From the NCBI GenBank assembly GCA_033977485.1, contig CM066984.1, positions 26,495,001 through 26,559,000 of the forward strand: DNA of 64,000 nucleotides, read 5' to 3'. The stretch is from Hydrangea macrophylla (taxonomy: Eukaryota > Streptophyta > Magnoliopsida > Cornales > Hydrangeaceae). Shown here piece after piece: positions 31,976-41,895 of the stretch (the first letter of the stretch is position 1; each line of letters begins with the position of its first letter). The notes beneath the pieces were generated by a model, which saw only the letters and a list, made by a program, of their open reading frames with translations, ran no database searches and was not told the DNA's origin. The translations under genes and the position numbers were made by a program.

Positions 31976-33410
31976 TTAGAAGCATGTAGAGTTAAAACAA
32001 AAACGGAAACTTCTCACACATCTCTGACTCTAGGTCCCATGAAGCTTCTCATTTATGATGATGCTTCCATTGAATCTTCACTAACACAATCTCCTTGTTC
32101 CTGAGCTTCTTGATCCCAAGGTCTAAGATACGAACCGGTCCTTCGTTGAATGTAACATTGTTGTTGACTTCAATGTCTTGAATGTTGATCTCGTGCGCTG
32201 GGTTATGGGCACACTTCCTCAACATAATGATGTGGAAGACATTGTGCACTCCTGACATCTTCGGTGGCAATGCAAGGCGATATGCAACCTTCCCAACACG
32301 CTATAAAATCTCAAACGGTCCGACCAAATCTGACAATGCCTCGAATAGGAGAAACCTTGAGTAGCATGTGATCTCCAACTGCAAACTCCAAGTCTTTGCG
32401 TCGCTTGTCAGCATAACTCTTGTGTCATGTCTGAGCTGTCTTCATCTTTTCACAACTTATCTGAATCTTCTTGCTGGTCTATCGTACCATCTCTGGCCCA
32501 AGAAGTTGAGTATCTCCGACTTTAGTCCAACAAAGCAGCAATTGGCAAGGTCTTCCGTACGAAGCTTCAAACTGCTCCATCCCTATGCGAACTCAATGAA
32601 AGGTAAGTGTGTCTTCCAAAAATTCTCAAAATTAATGACACAAGCACGTAACATGTCCTCCATTACTTGATTGACTCATTCAGTCTGCCCATCAGTCTGT
32701 GGATGAAGGCTGAACTTATGTTTAATGTTGTTCCCATCGCTTTCTGGAGACTCTTCCAAAATTCTACAGTAAAGCACGAATCTTGATCTAATACGATAGA
32801 CACAAGTACACCGTGTAACCATACTACATGCTGTTGATACATTCAGCTTAAATGTTCTACTAGATATATCATACTATAGGCGATAAAATGTGTCGTCTTT
32901 GTTAGTCGATCCACAATGACCCAAATAGCATCGTGGTTCTGCTGTGACTTTGGCAATCCTACCATGAAATCCATGGTGATGTGTTCCCATTTCCATTGGG
33001 GAATCGGTAATGGCTGAAGTAACCCAAGTGGCTTCTGATGTTTTGCCTTTACTTGTTCACAAGTAAGACAATGAGATACATACTCAGGTATTTCTCTCTT
33101 CATTCCTTCGCACCAGAAATTCCTCTTCAAATCCTTGTACATCTTCATACCTACTGGATGGATAGTCATTCGTGACTTATGCGCTTCATCCAATATTTCT
33201 TTTCGGAGATTTCCCTCATCAGGTACACAGAGTCTACCATTACATCGTAAGGCTTCGTCTGTTCTAATACTCCAGACTTCTAGTTCTTTTGCTGACATCT
33301 TTGCGAACCATAACTTCAAATCATCTGCTGTCTGTTGAGCTTCTATGATACGATTGATCAAAGTTGGCTATACAATAAAAAATTCTATATGATTACTAGT
33401 TGAGGTTTAC
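31976..33410 (-). pseudogene. Tekay-like integrase with chromodomain-type C-terminus
   Basis: The zinc-binding HHCC set is intact at 32843-33361 (EAHKSRMTIH, EYVSHCLTCEQ). The first catalytic Asp is in ITMDFMVGLPKS. Further on are a LDQDSCF form of the second Asp motif and a DGQTE form of the third, in shifted frames with stops. The tail at 32049-32270 (LPPKMSGVHNVFHI, LRNKEIVLVKIQW) and the residues down to about 31990 match the chromodomain-like end of Tekay/Del integrases, which binds chromatin marks in working copies. Confidence 0.8.
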
Positions 33411-33856
33411 GACTCAAAGCATGTGCTATGACATTTGCTTTAGTTGGATGGTGTTGGAATGAAAAGTCATAGTCCTTGAGTAACTCCACCCATCTTCGTT
33501 GTCGCATGTTCAAGTCCTTCTGAGAGAACAAATACTTCAAGCCCTTATATTCGGAAAATAGATCAAACTTTTCTCCATAGACATAGTGTCTCCAAATAGT
33601 GTCTCTAAATCTTTAATGCAAACACTATTGCAGCTAATTCAAGATCATGCGTTGGATAATTCTTCTCATGCACTTTTAATTGTCTTGATCCATATGCAAT
33701 GACATTCCTATCTTCTAAAAGTATGCAACTAGGTCCTTGGTGCGATACATCACTGTAGATCACATACCTCTCTCCACTCTTAGGTATCGCAAGTGCTAGT
33801 GCAGAAGTCAATCTTTCCTTTAACTCCTGAAATGCACCCTCATGCTTGTTGGTCCA
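33411..33856 (-). pseudogene. Tekay-like RNase H
   Basis: [11 protein letters not shown] and [12 protein letters not shown] keep the first Asp and the Glu. The third site reads FSEYK in place of FSDHK, and the last reads IAHALSRK in place of IADALSRK, so two catalytic acids are lost. The plus-strand relative (60147-60640) retains all four. Confidence 0.8.
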
Positions 33857-34609
33857 TTAATACTTCGTCTCCTTTCTTGTTAAATTTGTCAAAGGTCCCG
33901 CTAACTCAGAGAATCCTTCGACAAATCTCCTGTAATATCTTGCTAAACCCAGAAAACTTCTGACTTTGGTCGCATTGGTCGGTCTATTCCAACTTAAGAA
34001 TGCATCAATCTTAGATGATTCTACTAAAATACCATCTCGAGATATAATATGTCCCAAGAATTTGACTTCTTGTAGCCAAAATTCACAATTGCTGAACTTT
34101 ACATACAACTCGCTATCTTGAAGTGTTTTCAAGGCAATCTGTAAGTGCTCCTTGTGATCGCCCTCCGTCTTTGAGTAGATCAAAATGTCATCGATGAATA
34201 CCTAATGAATTTATCCAGTTATGGTTTGAATACTCTATTCATTAAATCCATGAATATTGCTAGAGCGTTCGTCAATCCGAAAGGCATAACTAAAAACTCA
34301 TAATGACCATATCTTATCCTGAAAGTAGTCTTGGACACATCCTTCGGTTGAACTAAAAGTTGATGATATCCCGCACGTAGATCAATCTTTGAAACGATCC
34401 TTGATCCTTGTAACTGATCGAATAGGTCATCTATCCGAGTTAGTGGATATCTATTCTTGATTGTTACCTTGTTCAATTTCCTGTATTCTATACAGAGTTG
34501 AAGTGTTCCATCCTTTTTCTTCACAAACAAAACTGGTGCTCCCCAAGGTGACGTAGTCGGGCATACAAATCCTAAATCTTCAAGTTCTTGGACTTGCTTC
34601 TTTAGTTCT
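33857..34609 (-). pseudogene. Tekay-like reverse transcriptase, downstream part
   Basis: Shows [48 protein letters not shown] (first catalytic Asp) and VMPFGLTNA. After a short break near 34200 comes the [10 protein letters not shown] active site. The upstream part is at 39764-39960, beyond the inserted three-LTR element. The target duplication AACAC marks the junction. Confidence 0.85.
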
Positions 34610-34996
34610 AACACTGTGACGCCCCGCAAAAATAAGCGTATTTCCATTGAAAAATTAAATAAATCACACTTGATTCTTTAAAATAAAAATACAAAATTTC
34701 TTTAAAACTCCCAGCAGGTCCATATTCTCCACGGATCTCCTATATCTTCCTTAACTTTATCTCCCTTCTAGGCTTCGGTTACCGGCACTGCCTGCATCTA
34801 AAAACTATACCGGGAAGTATACAATATGACATGAATAATAAAGGCTCAAAAGGATAATGACAATCAAATACATAGAATGACATCAAATCAATTGACCAGT
34901 CTTACAACCCAACTGCTCACACTACCCCAATGCTCATACCAATAGCATCATACCAGGTTCCTCTTGATCACATAGCAAGAGACACCTCACCTCACC

Positions 34997-35239
34997 TCAC
35001 CCGTCTCCAGTACGTCGGTCCCTGAGGCCTGTTGGACTGTTGGTAGGTGCTCCTTGCTCATGACCCTTTAGTCCCATAGCACTTAGCAATAAACACATAC
35101 TCATTGATTCCAAATGAAAACACAACATAACTGCAAAAAGAGTACAAGTAGAGATAACAAAGAAATACTCCGGAGAATTTAGAAAGCATATTGTACACAA
35201 CCCGGTACCTATAAATGATGTTGAGCAACTCCCAAACAC
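34997..35239 (-). CDS. Hypothetical 80-aa leader ORF in LTR 1
   Basis: Open frame on the element's sense strand, with its ATG about 150 nt after the TATA box. It would therefore be among the first frames of the transcript. It begins MFGSCSTSFIGTGLC, is rich in Cys, contains a hydrophobic stretch around YFFVISTCTLFAVML that could span a membrane, and ends in a polar Gly/Arg tail. No family is recognised. The same frame is identical in LTR 2 and LTR 3. It may be a real peptide, or the conservation may reflect an RNA signal in the leader. Confidence 0.35.
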   Translation of the reverse strand: MFGSCSTSFIGTGLCTICFLNSPEYFFVISTCTLFAVMLCFHLESMSMCLLLSAMGLKGHEQGAPTNSPTGLRDRRTGDG

Positions 35240-35386
35240 TTTTCTTCTTCTTCTTCTTCTTCTAACTCGAGGTGTATGTATATCTATAATTGTGTATATA
35301 TATATATAAATCTCTCTCTGTGTGACTCTTTCAAGCTCTCTATGCTAGAAGTGTAGAATGTGTGTGTTTGAGAGAGTATGTGAGTG

Positions 35387-35394
35387 TATAAATA
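35387..35394 (-). promoter_or_regulatory. TATA box of LTR 1
   Basis: The minus strand reads GCTATTTATACAC. Equivalent boxes lie at about 37228-37235 and 38929-38936. It drives transcription towards lower coordinates. Confidence 0.55.
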
Positions 35395-35406
35395 GCCAAG
35401 CTTCCA

Positions 35407-35725
35407 CTTGGAGACAATGGCCTAACAATCCACTTATTAACCACTAACTTATAATTAATGGGTAGTTTATAAGGAATATGCAAGATGATGTAAACATACA
35501 CTAATGCACATATAACTCCACTTAGAGACATTGGCCTAACAATCCACTAACTTCTAATTAATGGGTAGTTCATAAGGAATATGCAAGATGATGTAAACAT
35601 ACACTAATGCACATATAACTCCACTTAGAGACATTGGCCTAACAATCCACTAACTTCTAATTAATGGGTAGTTCATAAGGAATATGCAAGATGATGTAAA
35701 CATACACTAATGCACCTATAACTCC
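35407..35725 (-). repeat. Tandem repeat, three units of 114, 103 and ~102 bp
   Basis: Unit starts CTTGGAGACAATGG or CTTAGAGACATTGG at 35407, 35521 and 35624, each ending in ATAACTCCA. LTR 3 and LTR 2 carry corresponding units from about 38949 and 37249. Confidence 0.85.
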
Positions 35726-36216
35726 ACTAATATTAGTGTATAAATAACCAAACATAATGGCCTAACAATCTAATTATTAAAAGAGAAAATATTAGATTTA
35801 ATTTCTGATACACTAAAACTGCTACTGTAATCCTCGTTTTCTGCCCAAACGGTGCAGAATCTGAGAAAATTGCATTAGACGAAAAGTGTGCAGAATCGAG
35901 TTTTGCTTGGGACAACGCGGGCAGAACCTTAAATTTCATCCGTTTTCCTAACAAAAATCTGAAAACAAAATTCTGCTACTGTTAAAATTAAAAGAGAAAA
36001 TATTAGATTTAATTTTAAATATGACTCGAAAAATCTTAACTTCCAACACGAATACCAAATCATTTAATCTAACGTAACTTTTCCCAAAAAATATATTTTT
36101 AGTCCATGACTTATAAAATTGAAAAAATGACCAAAATACCCCTGTGACCAATTTTCGCTAAAATCGCACACGAAGTCTAAATCGTCAATTTAAACATGAA
36201 AACACGGGTTACTACA

Positions 36217-36457
36217 ATCTACCCTCCTTAATAGAGATTTCGTCCCGAAATCTAGAGATAAAAGCATTTGGTAAATAACTTCATAAATTTCTTAAAATAA
36301 TGTTTAAAAACAAATATAGCATATTTTGTTTTATAAAATAACAAAATTTTTTTTTTTTTTTTTTTTTCAACCTTCTCTGACTCCTCCCAGGCGATGTAGA
36401 CTATCTAACCTTGACTTAGTCCTACATTTCCGGCTGGGGACAGGCTTTGATACCATT
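36217..36457 (-). other. Interior 1 of the three-LTR element (241 bp)
   Basis: Polypurine tract AAGGAGGGTAGAT (36217-36229), hairpin GATTTCGTCCCGAAATC (36236-36252), poly-T run (~36347-36367), and primer site TGGTATCAAAGC (36444-36455), which has one change from the canonical TGGTATCAGAGC. No coding. Confidence 0.85.
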
Positions 36458-37918
36458 TGTGACGCCCCGCAAAAATAAGCGTATTTCCATTGAAAAATTA
36501 AATAAATCACACTTGATTCTTTAAAATAAAAATACAAAATTTCTTTAAAACTCCCAGCAGGTCCATATTCTCCACGGATCTCCTATATCATCCTTAACCT
36601 TATCTCCCTTCTAGGCTTCGGTTACCGGCACTGCCTGCATCTAAAAACCATACCGGGAAGTATACAATATGACATGAATAATAAAGGCTCAAAAGGATAA
36701 TGACAATCAAATACATAGAATGACATCAAATCAATTGACCAGTCTCACAACCCAACTGCTCACACTACTCAAACGCTCATACCAATAGCATCATACCAGG
36801 TTCCTCTTGATCACATAGCAAGAGACACCTCACCTCACCTCACCCGTCTCCAGTACGTCGGTCCCTGAGGCCTGTTGGACTGTTGGTAGGTGCTCCTTGC
36901 TCATGACCCTTTAGTCCCATAGCACTTAGCAATAAACACATACTCATTGATTCCAAATGAAAACACAACATAACTGCAAAAAGAGTACAAGTAGAGATAA
37001 CAAAGAAATACTCCGGAGAATTTAGAAAGCATATTGTACACAACCCGGTACCTATAAATGATGTTGAGCAACTCCCAAACACTTCTCTTCTTCTTCTTCT
37101 TCTTCTAACTTGAGGTGTATGTATATCTATAATTGTGTATATATATATATAAATCTCTGTCTATGTGACTCTCTCAAGCTCTCTATGCTAGAAGTGTAGA
37201 ATGTGTGTGTTTGAGAGAGTATTTGAGTGTATAAATAGCTAAGCTTCCACTTGGAGACAATGGCCTAACAATCCACTTATTAACCACTAACTTCTAATTA
37301 ATGGGTAGTTTATAAGGAATATTCAAGATGATGTAAACATACACTAATGCACCTATAACTCCACTTAGAGACATTGGCCTAACAATCCACTAACTTCTAA
37401 TTGATTGGTAGTTTATAAGGAATATGCAAGATGATGTAAACATACACTAATGCACCTATAACTCCACTTAGAGACATTGGCCTAACAATCCACTAACTTC
37501 TAATTAATTGGTAGCATTCTAAAAACTGCTACTGAAATCCTCATTTTCTGCCCAAACGGTGCAGAATCTGAGAAAATTACATTAGACGAAAAGTGTGCAG
37601 AATCGAGTTTTTCTTGGGACAACGCGGGCAGAACCTTAAATTTCCTTCGTTTTCCTAACAAAACTCTGAAAACAAAATTCTGCTACTGTTAAAATTAAAA
37701 GAGAAAATATTAGATTTAATATGACTCGAAAAAATCTTAACTTCCAACACGAATACCAAATCATTTAATCTCACGCAACTTTTCCCAAAAAAATATATTT
37801 TTAGTTCATGACTTATAAAATTGAAAAAATGACCAAAATACCCCTGTGACCAATTTTCGCTAAAATCGCACACGAAGTCTAAATCGTCAATTTAAACGTG
37901 AAAACACGGGTTACTACA
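36458..37918 (-). repeat. LTR 2 (internal LTR), 1461 bp
   Basis: Clearly more diverged from LTRs 1 and 3 than those are from each other. It lacks about 140 bp near its sense-start side. It keeps the TATA box and the tract with the 80-codon frame. Confidence 0.95.
36840..37082 (-). CDS. Hypothetical 80-aa leader ORF in LTR 2
   Basis: Identical in nucleotide and protein sequence to the frame at 34997-35239, although LTR 2 is diverged on both sides of it. No recognisable family; Cys-rich with one hydrophobic segment. Confidence 0.35.
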   Translation of the reverse strand: MFGSCSTSFIGTGLCTICFLNSPEYFFVISTCTLFAVMLCFHLESMSMCLLLSAMGLKGHEQGAPTNSPTGLRDRRTGDG

Positions 37919-38154
37919 ATCTACCCTCCTTAATAGAGATTTCGTCCCGAAATCTAGAGATAAAAGCATTTGGTAAATAACTTCATAAATTTCTTAAAAT
38001 AATGTTTAAAACAAATATAGCATATTTTGTTTTATAAAATAACAATTTTTTTTTTTTTTTTTTTCAACCTTCTCTGACTCCTCCCAGGCGATGTAGACTA
38101 TCTAACCTTGACTTAGTCCTACATTTCCGGCTGGGGACAGGCTCTGATACCATT
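37919..38154 (-). other. Interior 2 of the three-LTR element (236 bp)
   Basis: Same layout as interior 1, but with the canonical primer site TGGTATCAGAGC (38141-38152). This is the primer site next to the true 5' LTR (LTR 3). Polypurine tract at 37919-37932. Confidence 0.85.
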
Positions 38155-39758
38155 TGTGACGCCCCGCAAAAATAAGCGTATTTCCATTGAAAAATTAAAT
38201 AAATCACACTTGATTCTTTAAAATAAAAATACAAAATTTCTTTAAAACTCCCAGCAGGTCCATATTCTCCACGGATCTCCTATATCTTCCTTAACTTTAT
38301 CTCCCTTCTAGGCTTCGGTTACCGGCACTGCCTGCATCTAAAAACTATACCGGGAAGTATACAATATGACATGAATAATAAAGGCTCAAAAGGATAATGA
38401 CAATCAAATACATAGAATGACATCAAATCAATTGACCAGTCTTACAACCCAACTGCTCACACTACCCCAATGCTCATACCAATAGCATCATACCAGGTTC
38501 CTCTTGATCACATAGCAAGAGACACCTCACCTCACCTCACCCGTCTCCAGTACGTCGGTCCCTGAGGCCTGTTGGACTGTTGGTAGGTGCTCCTTGCTCA
38601 TGACCCTTTAGTCCCATAGCACTTAGCAATAAACACATACTCATTGATTCCAAATGAAAACACAACATAACTGCAAAAAGAGTACAAGTAGAGATAACAA
38701 AGAAATACTCCGGAGAATTTAGAAAGCATATTGTACACAACCCGGTACCTATAAATGATGTTGAGCAACTCCCAAACACTTTTCTTCTTCTTCTTCTTCT
38801 TCTAACTCGAGGTGTATGTATATCTATAATTGTGTATATATATATATATAAATCTCTCTCTGTGTGACTCTTTCAAGCTCTCTATGCTAGAAGTGTAGAA
38901 TGTGTGTGTTTGAGAGAGTATGTGAGTGTATAAATAGCCAAGCTTCCACTTGGAGACAATGGCCTAACAATCCACTTATTAACCACTAACTTATAATTAA
39001 TGGGTAGTTTATAAGGAATATGCAAGATGATGTAAACATACACTAATGCACATATAACTCCACTTAGAGACATTGGCCTAACAATCCACTAACTTCTAAT
39101 TAATGGGTAGTTCATAAGGAATATGCAAGATGATGTAAACATACACTAATGCACCTATAACTCCACTTAGAGACATTGGCCTAACAATCCACTAACTTCT
39201 AATTAATGGGTAGTTCATAAGGAATATGCAAGATGATGTAAACATACACTAATGCACCTATAACTCCACTAATATTAGTGTATAAATAACCAAACATAAT
39301 GGCCTAACAATCTAATTATTAAAAGAGAAAATATTAGATTTAATTTCTGATACACTAAAACTGCTACTGTAATCCTCGTTTTCTGCCCAAACGGTGCAGA
39401 ATCTGAGAAAATTGCATTAGACGAAAAGTGTGCAGAATCGAGTTTTGCTTGGGACAACGCGGGCAGAACCTTAAATTTCATCTGTTTTACTAACAAAAAT
39501 CTGAAAACAAAATTCTGCTACTGTTAAAATTAAAAGAGAAAATATTAGATTTAATTTTAAATATGACTCGAAAAATCTTAACTTCCAACACGAATACCAA
39601 ATCATTTAATCTAACGTAACTTTTCCCAAAAAATATATTTTTAGTCCATGACTTATAAAATTGAAAAAATGACCAAAATACCCCTGTGACCAATTTTCGC
39701 TAAAATCGCACACGAAGTCTAAATCGTCAATTTAAACATGAAAACACGGGTTACTACA
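38155..39758 (-). repeat. LTR 3 (5' LTR of the three-LTR element), 1604 bp
   Basis: About 99.7% identical to LTR 1 by eye: a 2-bp TA indel near 38843 and substitutions near 39154, 39483 and 39489. Followed by the target duplication AACAC. Confidence 0.95.
38537..38779 (-). CDS. Hypothetical 80-aa leader ORF in LTR 3
   Basis: Third identical copy of the leader frame. In the 5' LTR this is the copy that would be transcribed near the RNA 5' end. Function unknown; an RNA packaging or dimerisation element is an equally good explanation. Confidence 0.35.
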   Translation of the reverse strand: MFGSCSTSFIGTGLCTICFLNSPEYFFVISTCTLFAVMLCFHLESMSMCLLLSAMGLKGHEQGAPTNSPTGLRDRRTGDG

Positions 39759-39763
39759 AACAC

Positions 39764-39980
39764 TTCAGTTGGTGCCATCCTATATGGAGTCTTTGATATC
39801 GGTAACATACCATTTACCAACTCCACACCAAAGTCTATTTCTCTTTTTGGTGGAAGTCCTTTAATATCCTGGAATACATCCTAAAAATCTTGTACAGTAC
39901 GAATTTGATCCATCTTGAGTTCCGTTCTTGCACTCCCGATTGTATCTAAACCACTTATCAAGAGTATATCGCTTATTGTC
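39764..39980 (-). pseudogene. Tekay-like RT, upstream part
   Basis: Minus-strand piece with [11 protein letters not shown] and [11 protein letters not shown], the usual protease-RT link and RT start. It runs directly into the AACAC duplication. The rest of RT is at 33857-34609. Confidence 0.75.
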
Positions 39981-40440
39981 TGACACTAAAATTTAATCGT
40001 CGATCTTCCTTATTTCGAAAATACAATTGTCCGAGTAGGGCAGTCTAGGTTGGCGCTGTACTTAGTCAACCAATCCATTCCTAGGATTATGTCAAATTCT
40101 AACATTGACAGAACTACTAAGTCTGTTGGAAGATTCCTATCTCCCAAGGTTAGTGGGCAATCCTTACATACTTTACCGAGATTAACAGTCACTCCCAATG
40201 GTGACACAACATTAAGTGTTGGCTCAAGTGTCTAAGGTTCTGAACCTATCTAATGCACAATCTTGATAGCAATAAATGAATGTGCAGCTCTAGTATCGAA
40301 TAAATCTTTAACTGGACTATGAAAGAGTACAAGCGTACCTTCTAAATGTTGTTTCTCATTAGCATTAAAGCCTGACTCCACTAGAATGATAGCATTTATC
40401 CTTGTCTGATCTGGGGGTCCTTGAACTGGTGCCCCATAAT
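39981..40440 (-). pseudogene. Tekay-like aspartic protease
   Basis: DLFDTRAAHSFI holds the active site, with Gly changed to Arg. Downstream, LEFDIILGMDWLTKY is the conserved end block of chromoviral proteases. Frames change between the two halves. The plus-strand relative keeps DTGAAHSF. Confidence 0.75.
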
Positions 40441-41513
40441 ATGCTCCTTGTGGTGCACGGTAGTCCTTGCTAAAATGTCCCAGCTTCTTACAATTTTGAC
40501 TGACGAGATCCATTCGATGATTACCCTTGGAAGCGGTGTAGAACCAAGCACTATGCCCTGGCTTTCTACAATTAAAACATCCTCCAGTGTTGTTTGGCAG
40601 TGCTGTTAGCAATGCCTGCGACTGTGGCCCTTGCTGGCGATATTGTTGGGATCGAGAATAACCCTACTGTGGTTTTCTGGTTCCTTCCCAAGTTCTCTTG
40701 TTCCCTTGAAAATTTTTCTGAGGTCTCCAACTCTGGGTATTCCTTGGCAGTTGGTTCTGGAAATTCCGTGGCTGAAATCCTCTCGACGACTGAGGTCGAT
40801 TTATCTGTGATTGTTGTAATGGATAGGCATCTTTCTCTAATCCTGGAGCAAATCTAACAATTCCTTCAAATGACTGATTCAGATGACCAACCATCATATG
40901 TTTGAGGTGGGGATTCAGTCCTTGGTGAAATCTTTTCACCTTCTTTTGCTGAGTATCTACCATATTTTGAGCAAAACGAGATAGACGCTCGAATTGTGTA
41001 GTGTACTCTCAAACAGTCCATCCTCCTTGAACAGACTGAGAAAATTCATTTCTTGTTGATCTCTCTCATCCTCTGGGAAGTACTTCTCCAAAAATCTTCC
41101 TTTGAATATTTCCCAAGGCATTGCTCTCGCAGCATTTATCTCAACAGTGGCTCGTTCAGCTTCCCACCAATCTGCGGTGGCGTAAGTGAGCTAGAACGTA
41201 GCAAGTCAATGCTTCTCTTGTTCACTGTACACAAGTGCTTCAAAGAATAATTCCATCTCCCTTATCCACTGTTCGGCTTGCCAGGGTTCTATAAGTCCAT
41301 CAAACTTTTCGAGACATAAACCACAAAATTTTTCTAGTAGCTTATCGTCGTCTGTCTCGACGGTGGTGGTGCAACAGGTCTCTGATGGGTGAAGTGATTG
41401 TCAGTATCTCCCACATGTTCCATTCTCTGCATGAAGTCTTCAAAAACACCGGTTGGATCTATTCCCTCCGAAATAGGGGCTCCCAACTGTGCTTGATTCA
41501 TTGGTCTAACCAT
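40441..41513 (-). pseudogene. gag: Tekay-like gag
   Basis: Starts at ATG 41513 (VRPMNQAQ...). The Gag core includes EKFDGLIEPWQAEQW, WWEAERATVE, PWEIFKGRFLEKYFPEDER and KVKRFHQGLNPHLKHMM. It ends in a zinc knuckle CFNCRKPGHSAWFY whose last Cys is lost. Stops and frameshifts are present throughout. It is preceded by a conserved TCTCTTGTAG-type splice-acceptor-like sequence 19 nt before the ATG. Confidence 0.8.
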
Positions 41514-41895
41514 AATGATTACGAGTATCGCCTACAAGAGATTAAAAGATCGGCTGAAAGTCTTCTCCCATAAATGAAAGTAAGATAGAGCGAGACGCAG
41601 CAAGAACTTAACAGTTCTACTAAACACACCTATCAATCAAACATACAATCAATAGTGAAAGTACTGCTCAGATATATGAATATCAAAAGATGTACCGCAT
41701 AGTACACATTAGTCAAACTATGTACCACGTGGGACAAGGCTAAAACAGTACTAAGGTCAGCTATTTACAATACTACCACTACTAATAATATCTATACAAA
41801 TCTATGGTCAAATAGCTATCTCTCAAGCTCCCAAAAATTTGGTGGACAACATGTCCTAATATAAACTAACAAAAGCTAAACCCTGCAGACCCTGA

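Larger units (their letters stand above)
34615..36216 (-). repeat. LTR 1 (3' LTR of the three-LTR element), 1602 bp
   Basis: Nearly identical to LTR 3. The TATA box (minus GGCTATTTATACACTC, 35385-35396) is followed by a leader with an 80-codon frame. Three tandem units of 103-114 bp lie upstream of it in the sense direction (35407-35725). TTC trinucleotide run at 35243-35262. Confidence 0.95.
34615..39758 (-). mobile_element. Non-autonomous LTR element with three LTRs and two interiors
   Basis: Structure, left to right: LTR 34615-36216, interior 36217-36457, LTR 36458-37918, interior 37919-38154, LTR 38155-39758. The whole is bounded by target duplications AACAC (34610-34614 and 39759-39763). 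On the minus strand each LTR starts TGTAGTAACCC and ends GGGGCGTCACA. Each interior of about 240 bp has an initiator-Met-tRNA-type primer site at one end and a polypurine tract at the other, with no protein domain. It is TRIM/LARD-like but with long LTRs. The outer LTRs differ by about three bases and one 2-bp indel, so the insertion is young. Confidence 0.95.

Noticed and set aside
35340..35531. 63-codon frame repeated in LTR 1 and LTR 3 (35340-35531, 38882-39073)
   Set aside because: It spans the TATA box and tandem repeats and is absent from LTR 2, so it is not conserved like the 80-codon frame.
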